DNA of 64,000 nucleotides from Sesamum alatum. Taxonomy: Eukaryota > Streptophyta > Magnoliopsida > Lamiales > Pedaliaceae. The position numbers and the translations under genes are program-made. The notes under the pieces are model-generated. The model saw only the letters and a program-made list of their open reading frames with translations. It did no database searches and was not told the origin of the DNA. The stretch is from positions 14,861,395-14,925,394 of the forward strand of contig JACGWO010000004.1 of the NCBI GenBank assembly GCA_034509735.1, given 5' to 3'. Positions 10,881-22,167 of the stretch are shown in pieces; the first letter of the stretch is position 1, and each line of letters begins with the position of its first letter.

Positions 10881-12162
10881 TCACACATGTTGCTGCCACT
10901 CATCATACATAGATGATGCTAGGTCGTCTCTCCACTGCGACCACGTGGTACTAGTGTCAATACTAGAGATGTATTCAGGTGACGAGTCTCCCGGGGTCTC
11001 ATTTTCGTCTGGCATTTCTAGCTCAAGGGGATCGTTTGGCATCTCAGAGCGGATGAAATTATGTAGAAGACAGCATGCCAATATAATCCTATTCTGAATC
11101 TTTTATAGGGTAGAATGAAGGACTTCTCAGTACCGCCCAACGGACTTTCAATAAATCAAATGCCCTTTCAATCACATTCCTAGCGGAAGAATGCTTAAGA
11201 TTGAAGTATTCCTCTCGGTTCTGCGGCCCCCCGGCTCCCCGATCCCATTCTCTTAAATGATAGCGCACACCTCGGTACGGTGTTAGGAAACCTTCGGCGT
11301 TTGTGTGGCCATTGTCACATAAGTATTAGTTGCCTGAAAGATGCAGTGACATATGTATAAATAGCGCATATGCAGAATAATTGGGTTAAAAGTTTGAAAC
11401 TGTGCGACCGGTGTAGAAACTTATAAAAATAGATAAACACGTAAAATTATATAGAGTTTAACATTGAACAAACTTACCAGTGAGCACCCTTAAGCTATTA
11501 GGCTTGTTCATGGCGTCGCGCAACACCCTACTATCCGCAGCGCTACCTTCCCATCCGGTTAGTACATACGTGAATTGCATATTTGGGTTACAAGCGCCTA
11601 GAACATTTACGGCAACATGTCCCTTCCGAGTTCGATACCTCCCTTTGTCCTGTTCACTCACCCTTACGTCTATATATGTTCCATCTAGTGCACCGAGACA
11701 GCCCTGGTCAAGTAATGTGAAGTAGCGTTTAGAACGGCGTGAAAATCTTTGCTAATTGTTCTTCCAGATCTTATAAAATCGTGCTTTACGACCCAGTTTT
11801 TTCTTGTGATGGGAGATTACACTGAGAAAAATGGCGACTTGTTCGGACACGCTCACAAACTTCGTTTCTGAAATACCCCCGGATTGTTCAAGCAAATAGC
11901 ACAGCCGGCCAAATGCATTACGATCCATGCGTAGATTCCTAAGACATGACATGCCATCATACTCAACTAACCTACGTAAGTGACTAACTTGACCCGGGAT
12001 CCTACTATTTAGCCTGTAACGACGTGCACGAGCACGTCTAGTTCTTGCGATCGTGGCCCTCAAGTATGCACACACGTATGAAAACAACGCTATTGCTACA
12101 GCAACATCATCCATTAATTGTTGTACGGCGATCAAAGCGCACAATCTATGAATTCTCGTCAT
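10881..12162 (-). pseudogene. PIF/Harbinger transposase (DDE_Tnp_4 type), frameshifted
   Basis: The first ATG is at 12162 (MTRIHRLCALIAVQQLMDD). The helix-turn-helix region includes NLRMDRNAFGRLCYLL and VSVSEQVAIFLSVISHHKK. At a run of six T (11797-11802, plus strand) the match shifts frame (NWVVKHDFIRSGRTISKDF). A short deletion then removes residues before QGCLGALDGTYIDVRV, which holds the first catalytic Asp. RYRTRKGHVAVNVLG and TGWEGSAADSRVLRD follow, with the second Asp. An intron runs from the GTAAGT donor at 11477 to the AG before 11333. Exon 2 reads YLCDNGHTNAEGFLTPYRGV, NREEYFNLKHSSARNVIERA and ACCLLHNFIRSEM, with a TAA right after the splice and another one-base shift near 11108. 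The Glu-bearing block is present. The stop is at 10881-10883. The protein catalysed cut-and-paste transposition; this copy cannot be translated intact. The ORF1 remnant follows in the same orientation. Confidence 0.85.
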
Positions 12163-13289
12163 CCTAACATGCACCAAATCTGATCAGAGTTTACAAACTA
12201 CCAGGGTTCAGTTAAATAGACCGTAAAAATTATCCATTATGTACCGGATTGAAAATATTGGTTGTAATATTTTCATTCTCGTTGTGGCCTTGTTGTGGCC
12301 TCTTGTTAACACACGATCATTTTCCATTATTGGTTGTAATATTTCCAATACCGGGGATCATACTAACAATTGGCCCTTATATTCTAAACACTACAAGGAT
12401 GGAAACAAGTAGGATAACAATGTTTCGTGCAGATCCATGAATTTTACCAACAATGTCAGCATGTATTGATTTATGCCCAAAGGCACACAATAGGAATTAC
12501 TCAATTACATGACACACAAGCACAATCAACATAAAATTAAATGGTGGTGGGTGGTCGACAGATAAACTCCAAAATGGGCTGATACAATGACATTTTGGAG
12601 TAAAGAGACCAATTCGATTTTCTCAATATAAGAAATAACACACCACAAATAAAAAAGAACATAACAAATACATCCCTAAGGAAAAATGGAGAAAAATATT
12701 CAAGCACGCAATGGAGTCAATTTTTTTCAAACCAGGAAACAAAACTAAACTGGTTATGAAATCCCTACGAACAGGTAATGGCTAACCTCGATTTTCTGCA
12801 GATGTTCAATATCGGCTTCAGTTTTGTACACGGCACGACTGAGAATGAACGACTTCACACAGAAATTGCACAGAAAGAGCTTGTGTGAGCGATGATAATT
12901 TTGTCAAAATTGACAGTAACAGCAGTTATGGGGAGGAGAGGAGAAGAGGATTAGAAGGGCCTTTACCTTTGTCAAGGACGGGGAGACGGAACCTGCCTTC
13001 TTCGTTATGCCACCATTAATTTTCAGCTACCCCCTTACCTTCATTTAATGAGTTGGTTGAGTGTTGTAATTTTGTGCAAAACATGGGCATTATGGAACAT
13101 ATACAATGTGGGTCCAGGGTTAAAGAAGGAAACAAATTGTAGTGGGGGTTACCGTGGGGCCCACATACTAAATGGTATCACACCTCTTCCAATATAATAG
13201 TGGGAGCTATAGTAGCGATTAATGGAGATCAATAAAGGGCTTCCATATTTGTACCGGGCCAAGAAAAATTCTAGTAAACGCGAGATTGG
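12163..13289. other. transposase upstream region and right subterminal region
   Basis: No gene is seen. TTCCATTATTGGTTGTAATA-like words occur twice near 12235-12350. An inverted GTTTACT motif (AGTAAAC at 13273-13279) is a candidate transposase-binding site. The promoter of the minus-strand transposase must lie here, but I cannot pick a TATA box with confidence. Confidence 0.45.
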
Positions 13290-13323
13290 GACCTATTAAC
13301 CCGGATATCCGGGTTAATAGGTC
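13290..13323. repeat. 34-bp perfect palindrome abutting the right TIR
   Basis: From GACCTATTAACCCGGAT the sequence runs straight into its exact reverse complement with no spacer, centred between 13306 and 13307. It touches the 15-bp terminal repeat directly. The left end has no such palindrome. Confidence 0.85.
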
Positions 13324-13341
13324 TCAGTAAACACGCCCTTA
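13324..13341 (-). repeat. right terminal inverted repeat and TSD (TTA) of the Harbinger element
   Basis: TCAGTAAACACGCCC at 13324-13338 is the inverted counterpart of the left end, and TTA at 13339-13341 repeats the left flanking triplet. Confidence 0.85.
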
Positions 13342-13399
13342 GTTGATTAACAATAAATTGTTATATAAATGTGAATTATAATTTAAAGCAAGTATTACT

Positions 13400-13600
13400 A
13401 GCTCGAGCTGACGAGCTCGAGCTGATTAGGCAAGATTCGAGCTTGGGCTCGAGCTCGATCTGTGTGAGCTCGTCAAGCTCGAGCTCGAGAAATCGAGTAG
13501 GATGGCTCGAGCTCGAGCTTGACGAGCTCATATAAGTCGAGCTCGAGCTCGAGCTCGAATCTTGCCTAATGAGCTCGAGTTCGAGCTCGTTGCCATCCCT
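13400..13600. repeat. GAGCTCGAGCTCG-rich fold-back element
   Basis: The stretch is built from AGCTCG words. It has long arms: CTCGAGCTGATTAGGCAAGA near 13417 and its near-exact inverse TCTTGCCTAATGAGCTCGAG near 13560, so the whole region can fold back. The words CTCGTTGCCAYCC and TAACTACACCTACT recur twice just after it (about 13587-13655). Sequences of this AGCTCG type are common short repeats in plant genomes, often near MITEs. I find no clear target duplication. Confidence 0.6.
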
Positions 13601-13660
13601 AACTACACCTACTTAGCCGAGCTCGACTCGTTGCCACCCTTAACTACACCTACTATTAAG

Positions 13661-13745
13661 TATAACAACGTCCTATGCTAATGGGGTTCGAACACATAAC
13701 CTTGAGAGTCATGGGGTCTCAACTTCGCCAATTGAGCTAGGCCTC
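13661..13745 (-). repeat. tRNA-like SINE head (not a functional tRNA gene)
   Basis: On the minus strand an A-box-like TAGCTCAATTGG (plus 13728-13739) is followed 34 bases later by a B-box GTTCGAACC (plus 13685-13693). The order and spacing are those of an internal RNA polymerase III promoter. The acceptor stem does not pair well, and the downstream sequence runs into the AGCTCG repeat. A tRNA-derived SINE head is therefore more likely than a tRNA gene. Confidence 0.5.
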
Positions 13746-15680
13746 CTCGACTTGTCTAAAAGCTTCTTGAACTTTTGCTTAAAGTACTACTAATTTAACG
13801 ACTATTTATAATAATTAGGATTCAAATTATATGTAAATTATTTCTTTTAAATCGGAAATTAAATATAATCTCATTTTACAAAGAGCGTGCTCTGAATTAG
13901 ATGCTTTATACATTAAATGCAAAAAAAAAAAAAAAAAATTACATTCTTAAATTTTAACTTCAATATATGGAATAAATGCATAAAATTGCAAACGAAACTA
14001 CATTTTTTGAAGTTGGAAGGATGAAAAGGTAGATATTTTCATAATTTTCAATTGGCAAATAGTGGAAAATGTAAAAGTATTCCATATTAAATTCCTTCTG
14101 TTTCATCGCATGATCAATTCAACCTTCATTCTCCAGATTACCAAAAAGTATGGACTCTTTTCTATGATATCAAACCACCACTACTTTAGCAAGGAAAATT
14201 CTAATTAAAATCTAACTCAAACAAATCTGAACTAATCATACGACAAGTGTAATATACTTAGCTTGTGATTGATGTACAATTCAAGAAAAATGATCAATCA
14301 CATAACAAGTGTATTACACTTGCTCTAGAATTAATTTGGTTTGATCAAACCTTATCTGGACAAGAATTTTCCCTTTAGAACACAGGCGTCAGGAAGTAAC
14401 TCATTGAATGAACTAAAGAATTTATTTCCATTAATCTTTGACAGTGAAAATAGAAACCATCTAGAGAATAAATAACATTCATACCATGGATTTATTCAAT
14501 ATCTCTACTCCCTGCACTGGAATCAAACTTCAAGCTGTTTGTAATAACTTTTACTTTTGTGGTGAGAATAAATAGTAGAGAAAGTTAAAAGTTATATAGT
14601 AATAAAAGTCAAAAGTGTTTGAAAATAAAAGTTAAAAGTAAAAAAAAAAAAAAATTAAAGTTGGAGTATTTGGACAGACAATTTGCTAGGAGATTGCTTA
14701 TAATTTTTTGCTTAGATCAACTTAATTTGAGCAATTCAAAGCAAAGCCTGTAAAACAAAACCACATCTTTATAGCTTATTGATGGAGTCAAGAAGATCAT
14801 TCCAAATGCGATTTGAAAGGAAGGACAAATTATTTCCATAAAAAAGCGATAAAAAATCAAGAGCCTATAATTTGAATTATCATGTAATTACAAGATCACT
14901 CCTAAATTAAATTGTATGCATGAATTAGTAGTTGACGAGGGGATAAAATTAATTTCACACCCTACATTTATAACTAGTATAGTATAAATACCTTCTAATT
15001 TAATTGTAAAGAGAATTTTTGGAGGAGAGATCAATTAAAGAGGCAAAATGCAAGAAGAAGAAATTGATAGCTAGAGGCTTTCATGTGTTCGTAACGTGCT
15101 TGGGTTACAAGCTCCCGATTAATTTCGCCATCAACTTTGTGTCACGCGCCTTGGTTTTGAGCTTCCTATTGTTTCCCCAGCCCGATTAAAGCTTGCCCAC
15201 CCCACCCTATTATAGTATATTACTTTTTGTATTTGTTTTTTCAATTTAGAAATTTTGAATTTTAAAATTTTTATATACTTTCAAAATATTTTTATATTTA
15301 AATAAATATATTTCATAAATAAATATAATTATTAAGATATATTTGAACTAAATAATAATTTAAAATTAATCAAATACAAACTTAGTTAAAATATATTTAA
15401 ACTAAATAATAATTTAGAATAAATTCAATGTCATAAAAAACGAGACAAAATAGACATTTATACACTTAAAGTAACCCCAAAGAAGGCCAAAAACAAAGCC
15501 TACTCGCACAATACGAGCATGTCAAACACTCTCCGTTAATTTCTAAAAGAGAGGGTGTTTTTTGCTGTATTTTATAAAACAAAGAGGGGTTTTTTACCTA
15601 CAAAATTAAAATAGGGGAATAGCGCACTAATTCACCAAAACAAATGGTGGGTGTTATGCAATTTACCCTATAGAAAATTA
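13746..15680. other. AT-rich intergenic region
   Basis: No coding potential. It includes poly-A runs near 13921-13938 and 14641-14654, and a MITE at 14191-14373. The part at 15455-15665 (CTCTCCGTTAATTTCTAAAAG then GAGAGGGTGTTTTTTGC) resembles 38175-38390 in word order and looks like another dispersed repeat. Confidence 0.5.
14191..14373. mobile_element. fold-back MITE candidate
   Basis: The left end AAGGAAAATTCT and right end AGAATTTTCCC are inverted. Inside, CAAGTGTAATATACTT plus TGTGATTGAT on the left half match, inverted, TGATCAATCACAT plus AAGTGTATTACACTTG on the right half. About 183 bp can form one imperfect hairpin. TTTAG occurs just outside both ends (14186-14189 region and 14374-14378), but the exact target duplication is unclear. 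Confidence 0.5.
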
Positions 15681-15688
15681 TCAGACGC

Positions 15689-15927
15689 CTATTCTAGTAA
15701 ATGATAATACAAGAGGCTCTCTATAGTGGAAAAAGCTACCAAGACCAGTATTACAATTAACATGGTGCAACGGCAGCTGAGGAAACAATGGGGAGGAAGG
15801 ATACTTATAGCTGATGAAATGAAGTGCGAAAATAATACAACAGAACATTGTGTAAGCCTTTCCCAAGTGCATACGAAATTGTAGTACAAACAAAAGAGCT
15901 TATTGGCTACCAGAAGAACTACAAAAC
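15689..15927 (-). CDS. possible terminal exon of the syntaxin-like gene
   Basis: On the minus strand a pyrimidine-rich acceptor (GGTTTTCTTGCTTCCAG) ends at 15928. The exon beyond it continues in the phase left open by the GTGAG donor at 20687 and extends the hydrophobic C-terminus (GFVVLLVANKLF), giving a membrane segment of about 24 residues when joined. The open frame then runs to a stop at 15689-15691 with Cys-rich, hydrophobic and unfamiliar sequence. The intron would be 4.8 kb. Phase and hydrophobicity support the link, but the long tail after the membrane segment is unusual. The true stop may come from a different splice. Confidence 0.35.
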
Positions 15928-18104
15928 CTGGAAGCAAGAAAACCAGGTTGCTGGGACTGCTGATGGTGTTAACAGAGCAGGTATGGTGCAGTCCACAACA
16001 CCAAATTACGGTTATCCATAACAGTCATTCTATGAAGACAACATAGCGCCTATCTAAGTCAGGTGATAAAGAACAATAGAGCAACTCTCCAATTTTCACC
16101 TCGGGTGAATTGCTCAATCAGAATGAATGAAACAATCTCCTTCTCAGATTGCACGTAGAGCCAATAAAACTGCAGGGAAGTACATAAGCATATCAGGAAT
16201 CGAGAACTTCACCTCATATCTTTGTTATTATCACAAACACGCCCACTGCAGAGCTATAGGCAAAAATAAACCAAAGAGCAGGGAATATAAGTATTTCATT
16301 GACCAAAAGGAGCATTATCGAGATGTGTATATATTCGGAATCTTAGCTATATAACCTGTCAAATCTCAAAACAAGAAAGCAAAGGATCTTTTAATAACGG
16401 GTTTTTCACATGGGTGATCCTTGCAACAGCATCTCTTGTGGAAAATAACAAAATTAACACTGTAGTGCAAGCATAACTAAAATAATTGATGCGGGCAATA
16501 TAGGATGAGCAGCAGTTTAGGACTTTTGGGTATATAGCAGAAAATACCCCAGTTACATCACTATTCACTTCCTCAGTTCTAAAGAATAAGGTAGGGGTTC
16601 TCAAATGAGCTCTAAATCTGACACTTCAAGTATTTAATGCAGGGTTAGTTAAGTGATTTTCCAAATATCCAGTGTTCCCCAGAAATTGTTCAGAGGATAA
16701 CATGAAAAATAGTTGTGGACCTCATGGTTATCAATTTACTCGTCTATGCCTAAGGCCCAGTTTGCTGATAGATTTAATGAGTTTCCTCGCTTGCAATGCC
16801 TATACGTAGCTTTACAACTTTTTGGAGTCTATTTTTACCATTTTAATGCTTCCAATTCAGTTAGAATCAAGAACTGACTTCAAAGGTCGCTAGATAGGTG
16901 TAAAGCATTCTTTATATTTACGGATAAGTCATACGAATGGACTAATGCCTAGATTTCTTCTCTTATATTTTTGTGCTGTGCTTCCAATTTAGTTAGAATG
17001 AAGAATTGACTTCAAGAGTCTCTAGGCTTCTTCAGTTCTTCTCTTCTTTGTCTACGGTAAAAAAAGCTGGTCATTATGCCTCTATTTTTGTATAAATGTA
17101 CCAAGACAGAAATCATCCCAGAACCACAATGAGAAATGAGTCTAAATGCGAAGAGACGTGATAAACTACAATATAATTCATTGGTTTTTCGGAAGGGAAT
17201 TACATAGGTTGTGCTTGCTTGTGAGATTTTCCTCATCTCATCTCATCTTTTAAAATATTTGTTGACCGGATATGCAATTGCTTGTGAGAGTTTTTACAAA
17301 ATATCTCTGACAAATTCACTACTCTAAGAAAAACATATATCAACTATAACCATTACATTTTGTTTCTTACGTAACACCTCATACACATAACATCAACTGT
17401 CATCATTATATGTTTCTCTTTCATTCAATCACATACTCCCAGAAATTCTCATCTCAACCAAACTGAGAGGTGATCTTACATTTTACCAAAAAGGAGAAAC
17501 TGGCAGCAGAAATTGGTTCATAAACTAATCTTAGAAGTCATATAAAATTTCAAGGCAATTACCACTTTCTCATTACAAACCTAACATATTGTATCATGCC
17601 AACTGTCTAATACAAGTCTATGCACCCTCAAACTCCTCTATGCAAAGAGTCCAAGACAATCTCATTGATCTAGCTACAGCTCTAAAAGACCCTCAAAATT
17701 CTTATGCACTGACAGTTCATACTTACAAGCAGAAAGTCTAGAAAACCTTCCATTAAAACTTTAACTTCACTATCAAAACATATAATATTCTAGTCATATG
17801 GAAGCAAGAAATACGTTTCAGGAAAACAAAAGTAAGATAAAACAACTGAATTTAATAAGTGTGTTGCCAAACATTAATCATATCAAAAAATTTCAGGCAT
17901 TCTACAAAGTGCATGTGTACCAGATTAATCAACTAATACATGACATTTGACATGGCCAAGCACATAAAGTAACAAAGAAGAGCAATAAGAATTTGAATAT
18001 GCCATTCCAGTGTTAGTTGGTATCAAATTGTTTAAGACAATGTCTCCCCAAGCTATATAAATCTACTAGCAAATAAATGAACCGCATAATGCACAACATA
18101 TGCC

Positions 18105-18716
18105 ACGGCTAGGGTATGCAAGCAAATCGGCTTAGTCCATCAACCCAAACTAAACCACACAGCTTTTGGCAGGTTGGAAGTTCATCTCTTGGTCTTGGAA
18201 TCATTCAAATTTGCATTAGGGAATCACTTACTTGATGTCCAGATGCAACAAAGAACCCAAAAGGTGTATAACTTTATATAACTTTCAAATTATATAAATT
18301 AATAAACTACTTTATCAAAATGTAATGCTACTGTTAAAGTAGTACCAAGTAAAATTTCAATTATACTTTTTTCTAAAATGCGAAAAAGAAGATAATATGT
18401 ATATTACTCTATGGCTAGGGTATGCATGCAAATTGGATTAGTCCATCAACCCAAACTAAACCACACAGCTTTGGCAGGTTGGAAGTTCATCTCTTGGTCT
18501 TGGAATTATTCAAATTTGCATTAGGGAATCGCTTAAGTGATGTCAAGATGCAACAAAGAACCCAAAAGGTATATAGTTTATATAAATTTCAAATTGTCTA
18601 AATTAATAAACTACTTTATAAAAATGTAATACAACTGTTAAAATAGTACCAAGTCAAATTTCAATTATATTTTTTGTTTTAAGTGAGACAAAGAAGATAG
18701 TACTTTTATTACTTCA
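18105..18716. repeat. 306-bp tandem duplication
   Basis: GGCTAGGGTATGCA at about 18107 recurs at 18413. The following 300 bases match closely, including CCACACAGCTTT, GGCAGGTTGGAAGTTCATCT and AACAAAGAACCCAAAAGGT, with scattered substitutions. Copies are about 18105-18410 and 18411-18716. Confidence 0.8.
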
Positions 18717-18751
18717 TATGGTAATTTCTACCACTTAACGTCATTTTAATA

Positions 18752-19290
18752 GGGGTGGCAATATGAGTGGAAACCCATGGTTCCAACCCAACCCACCCAG
18801 TTTTGGGTTGGGTTGGGTTTGACATTTCTTAATATGGGTCCAATATGGTTTTGTTTCAATAAATTTAAATTGATTTATGGGTCCTATATGGGTTCTAATG
18901 GGTCCTAGATGGGTCTTTCATGTGTAGTTTTCTATTAGCCAATCAAAAGCCATTTTAGTAATATAATAGAATTTATGAAAGACATTAGTATAAGTATAAT
19001 CATGAGTTCATTATGGCTTCTATATGGGTTGGTGATGAGTTTTAGGTGGGTTATGGATGGGTCTTAAATGGGTCCAACCCATGCTTTAATTAATTAAATT
19101 TATTGTTGATCAAGTTGACTACACATCACTAAATTAGTTTCATATATTCTAACTTCTTTCACATTTTTATAAGAAACAAATTCACCAAAACATATTAAGT
19201 ATGTATTAATTTAACTTAGTTAAATTTTATTGCATCATGCGTCTTATATGGGTTGGTGATGGGTCTTGAATGGGTTCAGCACATGATTTA
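18752..19290. repeat. GGGGTGGCAA-type repeat rich in GGGTT and ATGGGTCY words
   Basis: It opens with AGGGGTGGCAATATGAG and CCAACCCAACCCACCC facing GGGTTGGGTTGGGTTTG, then has many spaced ATGGGTCCT / ATGGGTTGGTGATG words up to about 19280. The AGGGGTGGCAA opening is characteristic of short dispersed plant repeats. No target duplication was found. Confidence 0.5.
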
Positions 19291-20687
19291 ATTGCTTAAA
19301 TTTATTATTGATTTAGTTGTACTATATAAGTAATTACTTCTACATTTCTAACTTTTCACATTTTGTATGAGAAAAAAAAAATAAAATATATTTAGTAAAA
19401 AATAGTTTTCAAATTAATGAGAAACAAAAGAAAAGTGAAGTATCCCAGAGTTGGATATGATTATGTCATTGAACAGAATGGAGGAGGGCCAATAAAATGA
19501 TTCAGGCATATTCGACAATGGCTGCGATGTCTTACCAGCTAGACAGGAAGGAAACTGATCCAATGAATAGGGATGACATTGTTGAGAAACCAAATTGAAA
19601 TGATAACCTATCAAGGACTTAAATGTACCATTTACTGATTTACTAATCCTGATGGAGTTCATAGCCACCCGTTTGGTAACCCTGGTCCCAGAATGCAGTT
19701 GAACATATGTATTCCTGGAAAGGGAAGGTAGAGGAGGCGTAAAGATGTAAAACTGACTCTCAATAGGTATGAATAAGGGTTTCTTGTCCTGAGTGGAGGG
19801 ATTAATTTTATGACTATAAGGAAATAGAGTATGAAGTAGGATTTCTTGTGCTGAGTTGAGGTATAAAATTTTTACTATAAGGAAAAAGAGTATTCCTATT
19901 AGACTGTTCTGACTTCTTATGTTCTATAATTTCCCAAATCTCTCTAATTATTTAGGCTTAGGCATCTTCTCAGGAAACTGTATTTCTGTGACAAATGGAA
20001 GCCAGCATTCACAAGCAAGAACATAGTTCAAGTACTCTTTTCTGCTTTCAACTTTCAGCCCTGGAAAACTGCAGATGATCTTTCCCCAACCATAACAAAA
20101 ACCCATTAAGCATGTAAATGGCACAAGAAATCATTATATCACAGAAGCAGCAAGGCCTCCACCATCTAATATGTAGAATAGATTAACACCATCTGCATGC
20201 TTGACCATTTAGATTAAGCATGCAAATAACACAAAAAAGCAACAAACACATGAGAATTAACGTAAAACAGAGACAGCAAAGAAGTCCACCATCTAATATG
20301 TAGACTAAAACATAACCATTTGCATCACTTGCACTATGGGCAGCTTATGTCAAATATTTTTATAATTTAAATTGTGACTGAGACCAACATCAAGAGAAAT
20401 ATTGCTACTTCAAACTTCCAGTCTAGCATAAATTTGTACCTATGGCTATATATATACTTGATAAGCAAAGAGGAGCAAAAACTTATCAAGAGTTGGTCAT
20501 GAAACACGTAAACATAAATCAAGGAGAAGAATTGATTATCGAACTTTTGACAAGGTCAAAGAACTCTAACAAAGAATCATCACATTGCAAAATTTGATCA
20601 GTTTGAAATTTGTTCCAGAGAATCACAACCTAGAAGGTAGACAATGTTCATCGCAGTAAACAAGAAACAGCTAGTTAGATGGCTCAC

Positions 20688-22167
20688 CAAGCAAGCAAAG
20701 GAGGAGAATAATGGAGAACACAACTTGAACAGGTCGACTATATCGCACATGATATTGGGACCTCTGAAGCTGTCTCTGGATGGTACCATACCAACCATAT
20801 AGCTGCTTGTCATAATCATCACAACCATCAAGACAACTCTTACTCTTCTCGTAGCATATGTTGATGCCCTTCATTGTCAATGGAAATTTTATCATAATTA
20901 GTATGATTTAACTAACTCGAAAGTATAAAAGAGATACGTGTAACGCTAGGGACACAATCAAGGAAATTGTTACTGACTCTAGTCAAATTCTGAGATCTGG
21001 ATAATGTACTCTCAGCTTCTTCATGCCGATCTGTAAGCTTTAATTTCTTGTAACCATTCTTTGACCACTTCAATTGAGACATGGATGATTCCATGGTATT
21101 TAAAAACCCTGAAAAACTGGGTATCTTTCGAGGTGGTGGATCAGGTCTTACACTGGATGAATCATGTGGCAAAGCATCATCAGCCACCACAATTTTCCAG
21201 GAGCCAATTTCAGCACTAGCACTAGCTGTTCTACGATGCCCTGGAAACTTCTCCTCCTTAGCCTCCACTGTGTCCAACTCAACCAAATGAGATGAACTCC
21301 TCGAACACTCACTCATCATTATCCGATCAGCTTCTTGCAAGCTTTCCACTCCCTGGTCATTACCATGATCTTTTCCCAAGGTTTTATTTGTGGAATGTGA
21401 TGGTTTTCCTGATAAAAACATAGCAAGCTCATTTCGTTCACCTTCATCTAATCGCACCCAAGGCAATGGTGGCTTGCCTTGTGATACTGTTGGTTCATTC
21501 AAAGTACTTTGAACTTTTGTTATCTGATCCTCGATTGCAATTATGAAATCACGATGCCTATCTTTTGCATCGTCACCGGAACTACTACTGGTGTAACTTG
21601 ATCTCACAGCACGCCCGAATTCTTCCAGCTACATAATTCACACCCAGAACAATATCATAACTAATCACACCACAACAATAACCATGAGCACAAACACCCA
21701 CCACAAAGATCAACACTTTCAAGAAACCAAATGCAACCTCTACAAGAAATGCATATAAATCTATCGTTATTACAAAAGTACATATAGGTAAGATACCTGC
21801 CACTTGGTAGTGCCAAGGGTTGTTTGGAGATCTCTTCGGAGCTCATCCAAATTCCAAGCGCCAGCTGTATCCTTCTTTGCATGAATCCATGTTCTATAAG
21901 TCGATTCCATCCTTCACAATAATTGAGATAAATTCCATCAATAAATGAAAATGCATAATCATAAAGTAACAAAGATTGCCCACTGGGAGAAAACAAAATT
22001 CCTCAATTCCTATGCACAGAAATGCCATTACCATTCCTAAAGTCTAGATTCAGAAACCTACAAAGAAAAGGGGGAAATGCTTTACAGTACCTGTCGGCAG
22101 ATTCCTGAACTTCCTCCGCAGCAGAGAAAAACGGATCTTTTTCCCATCTATCAAAACTCGATGCCAT
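20688..22167 (-). CDS. syntaxin-6 N-domain / t-SNARE-like protein (exons 1-4)
   Basis: This is the one clear host gene. Exon 1 (22167-22091) starts MASSFDRWEKDPFFSAAEEV. Exon 2 (21911-21797) gives MESTYRTWIHAKKDTAGAWN and ends TTKWQ. Exon 3 (21628 to about 20945) gives LEEFGRAVRSSYTSSSSGDD, the conserved ITKVQSTLNE and PLPWVRLDEGERNELAMFLS, and a Ser/Pro-rich middle. Exon 4 (20868-20688) gives CYEKSKSCLDGCDDYDKQLY, RQLQRSQYHVRYSRPVQ and a hydrophobic end. The first 105 residues form the helical syntaxin-6 N-terminal domain used in trans-Golgi/endosomal SNARE proteins. The C-terminal hydrophobic stretch would anchor it in the membrane. The protein is about 352 residues before the last exon, and I see no obvious SNARE coiled coil, as in the plant t-SNARE-family subgroup of this build. 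Splice sites at exons 1-2-3 are clean (phases 2 and 0). The exon 3 donor is uncertain (GTTACA after 20945 fits the phase). No lesion is seen. Confidence 0.88.

Larger units (their letters stand above)
1855..13338. mobile_element. 11.5-kb PIF/Harbinger-type DNA transposon with cargo genes
   Basis: The ends are terminal inverted repeats: GAGCTTGTTTACTGA at 1855-1869, and on the opposite strand GGGCGTGTTTACTGA at 13338-13324, matching at 13 of 15 positions. The trinucleotide TTA flanks both sides (1852-1854 and 13339-13341), the target duplication typical of PIF/Harbinger. A second GTTTACT motif lies inside each end (1949-1955, and inverted at 13273-13279), as expected for transposase-binding subterminal repeats. 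Inside, on the minus strand, are a DDE_Tnp_4-type transposase (10881-12162) and the C-terminal part of a Harbinger ORF1 protein (10092-10697 or 10775). On the plus strand are four further genes not normally part of such elements: a GRF zinc-finger gene (2855-3426) and three Myb/SANT-like genes (3967-4634, 6153-7063, 8691-9369). All coding regions carry stops, frameshifts or missing parts, so this copy is not autonomous. The length, 11,484 bp, is well above the few kilobases typical of these elements. Confidence 0.85.
15928..20687 (-). other. probable last intron of the syntaxin-like gene, repeat-bearing
   Basis: The region is non-coding and AT-rich. It contains a 306-bp tandem duplication (18105-18716) and a GGGTT/ATGGGTC-rich repeat (about 18752-19290). 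A minus-strand frame at 19414-19668 has no recognisable homology. If the terminal exon at 15689 is wrong, this is instead 3' flank. Confidence 0.4.

Noticed and set aside
13661..13745. Functional tRNA gene
   Set aside because: A- and B-boxes are present, but the acceptor stem does not pair, and the tail leads into a repeat; scored as SINE-like instead.
19414..19668. 84-codon minus-strand frame inside the putative large intron
   Set aside because: No splice-site support and no family resemblance; it does not extend the syntaxin-like protein in a familiar way.
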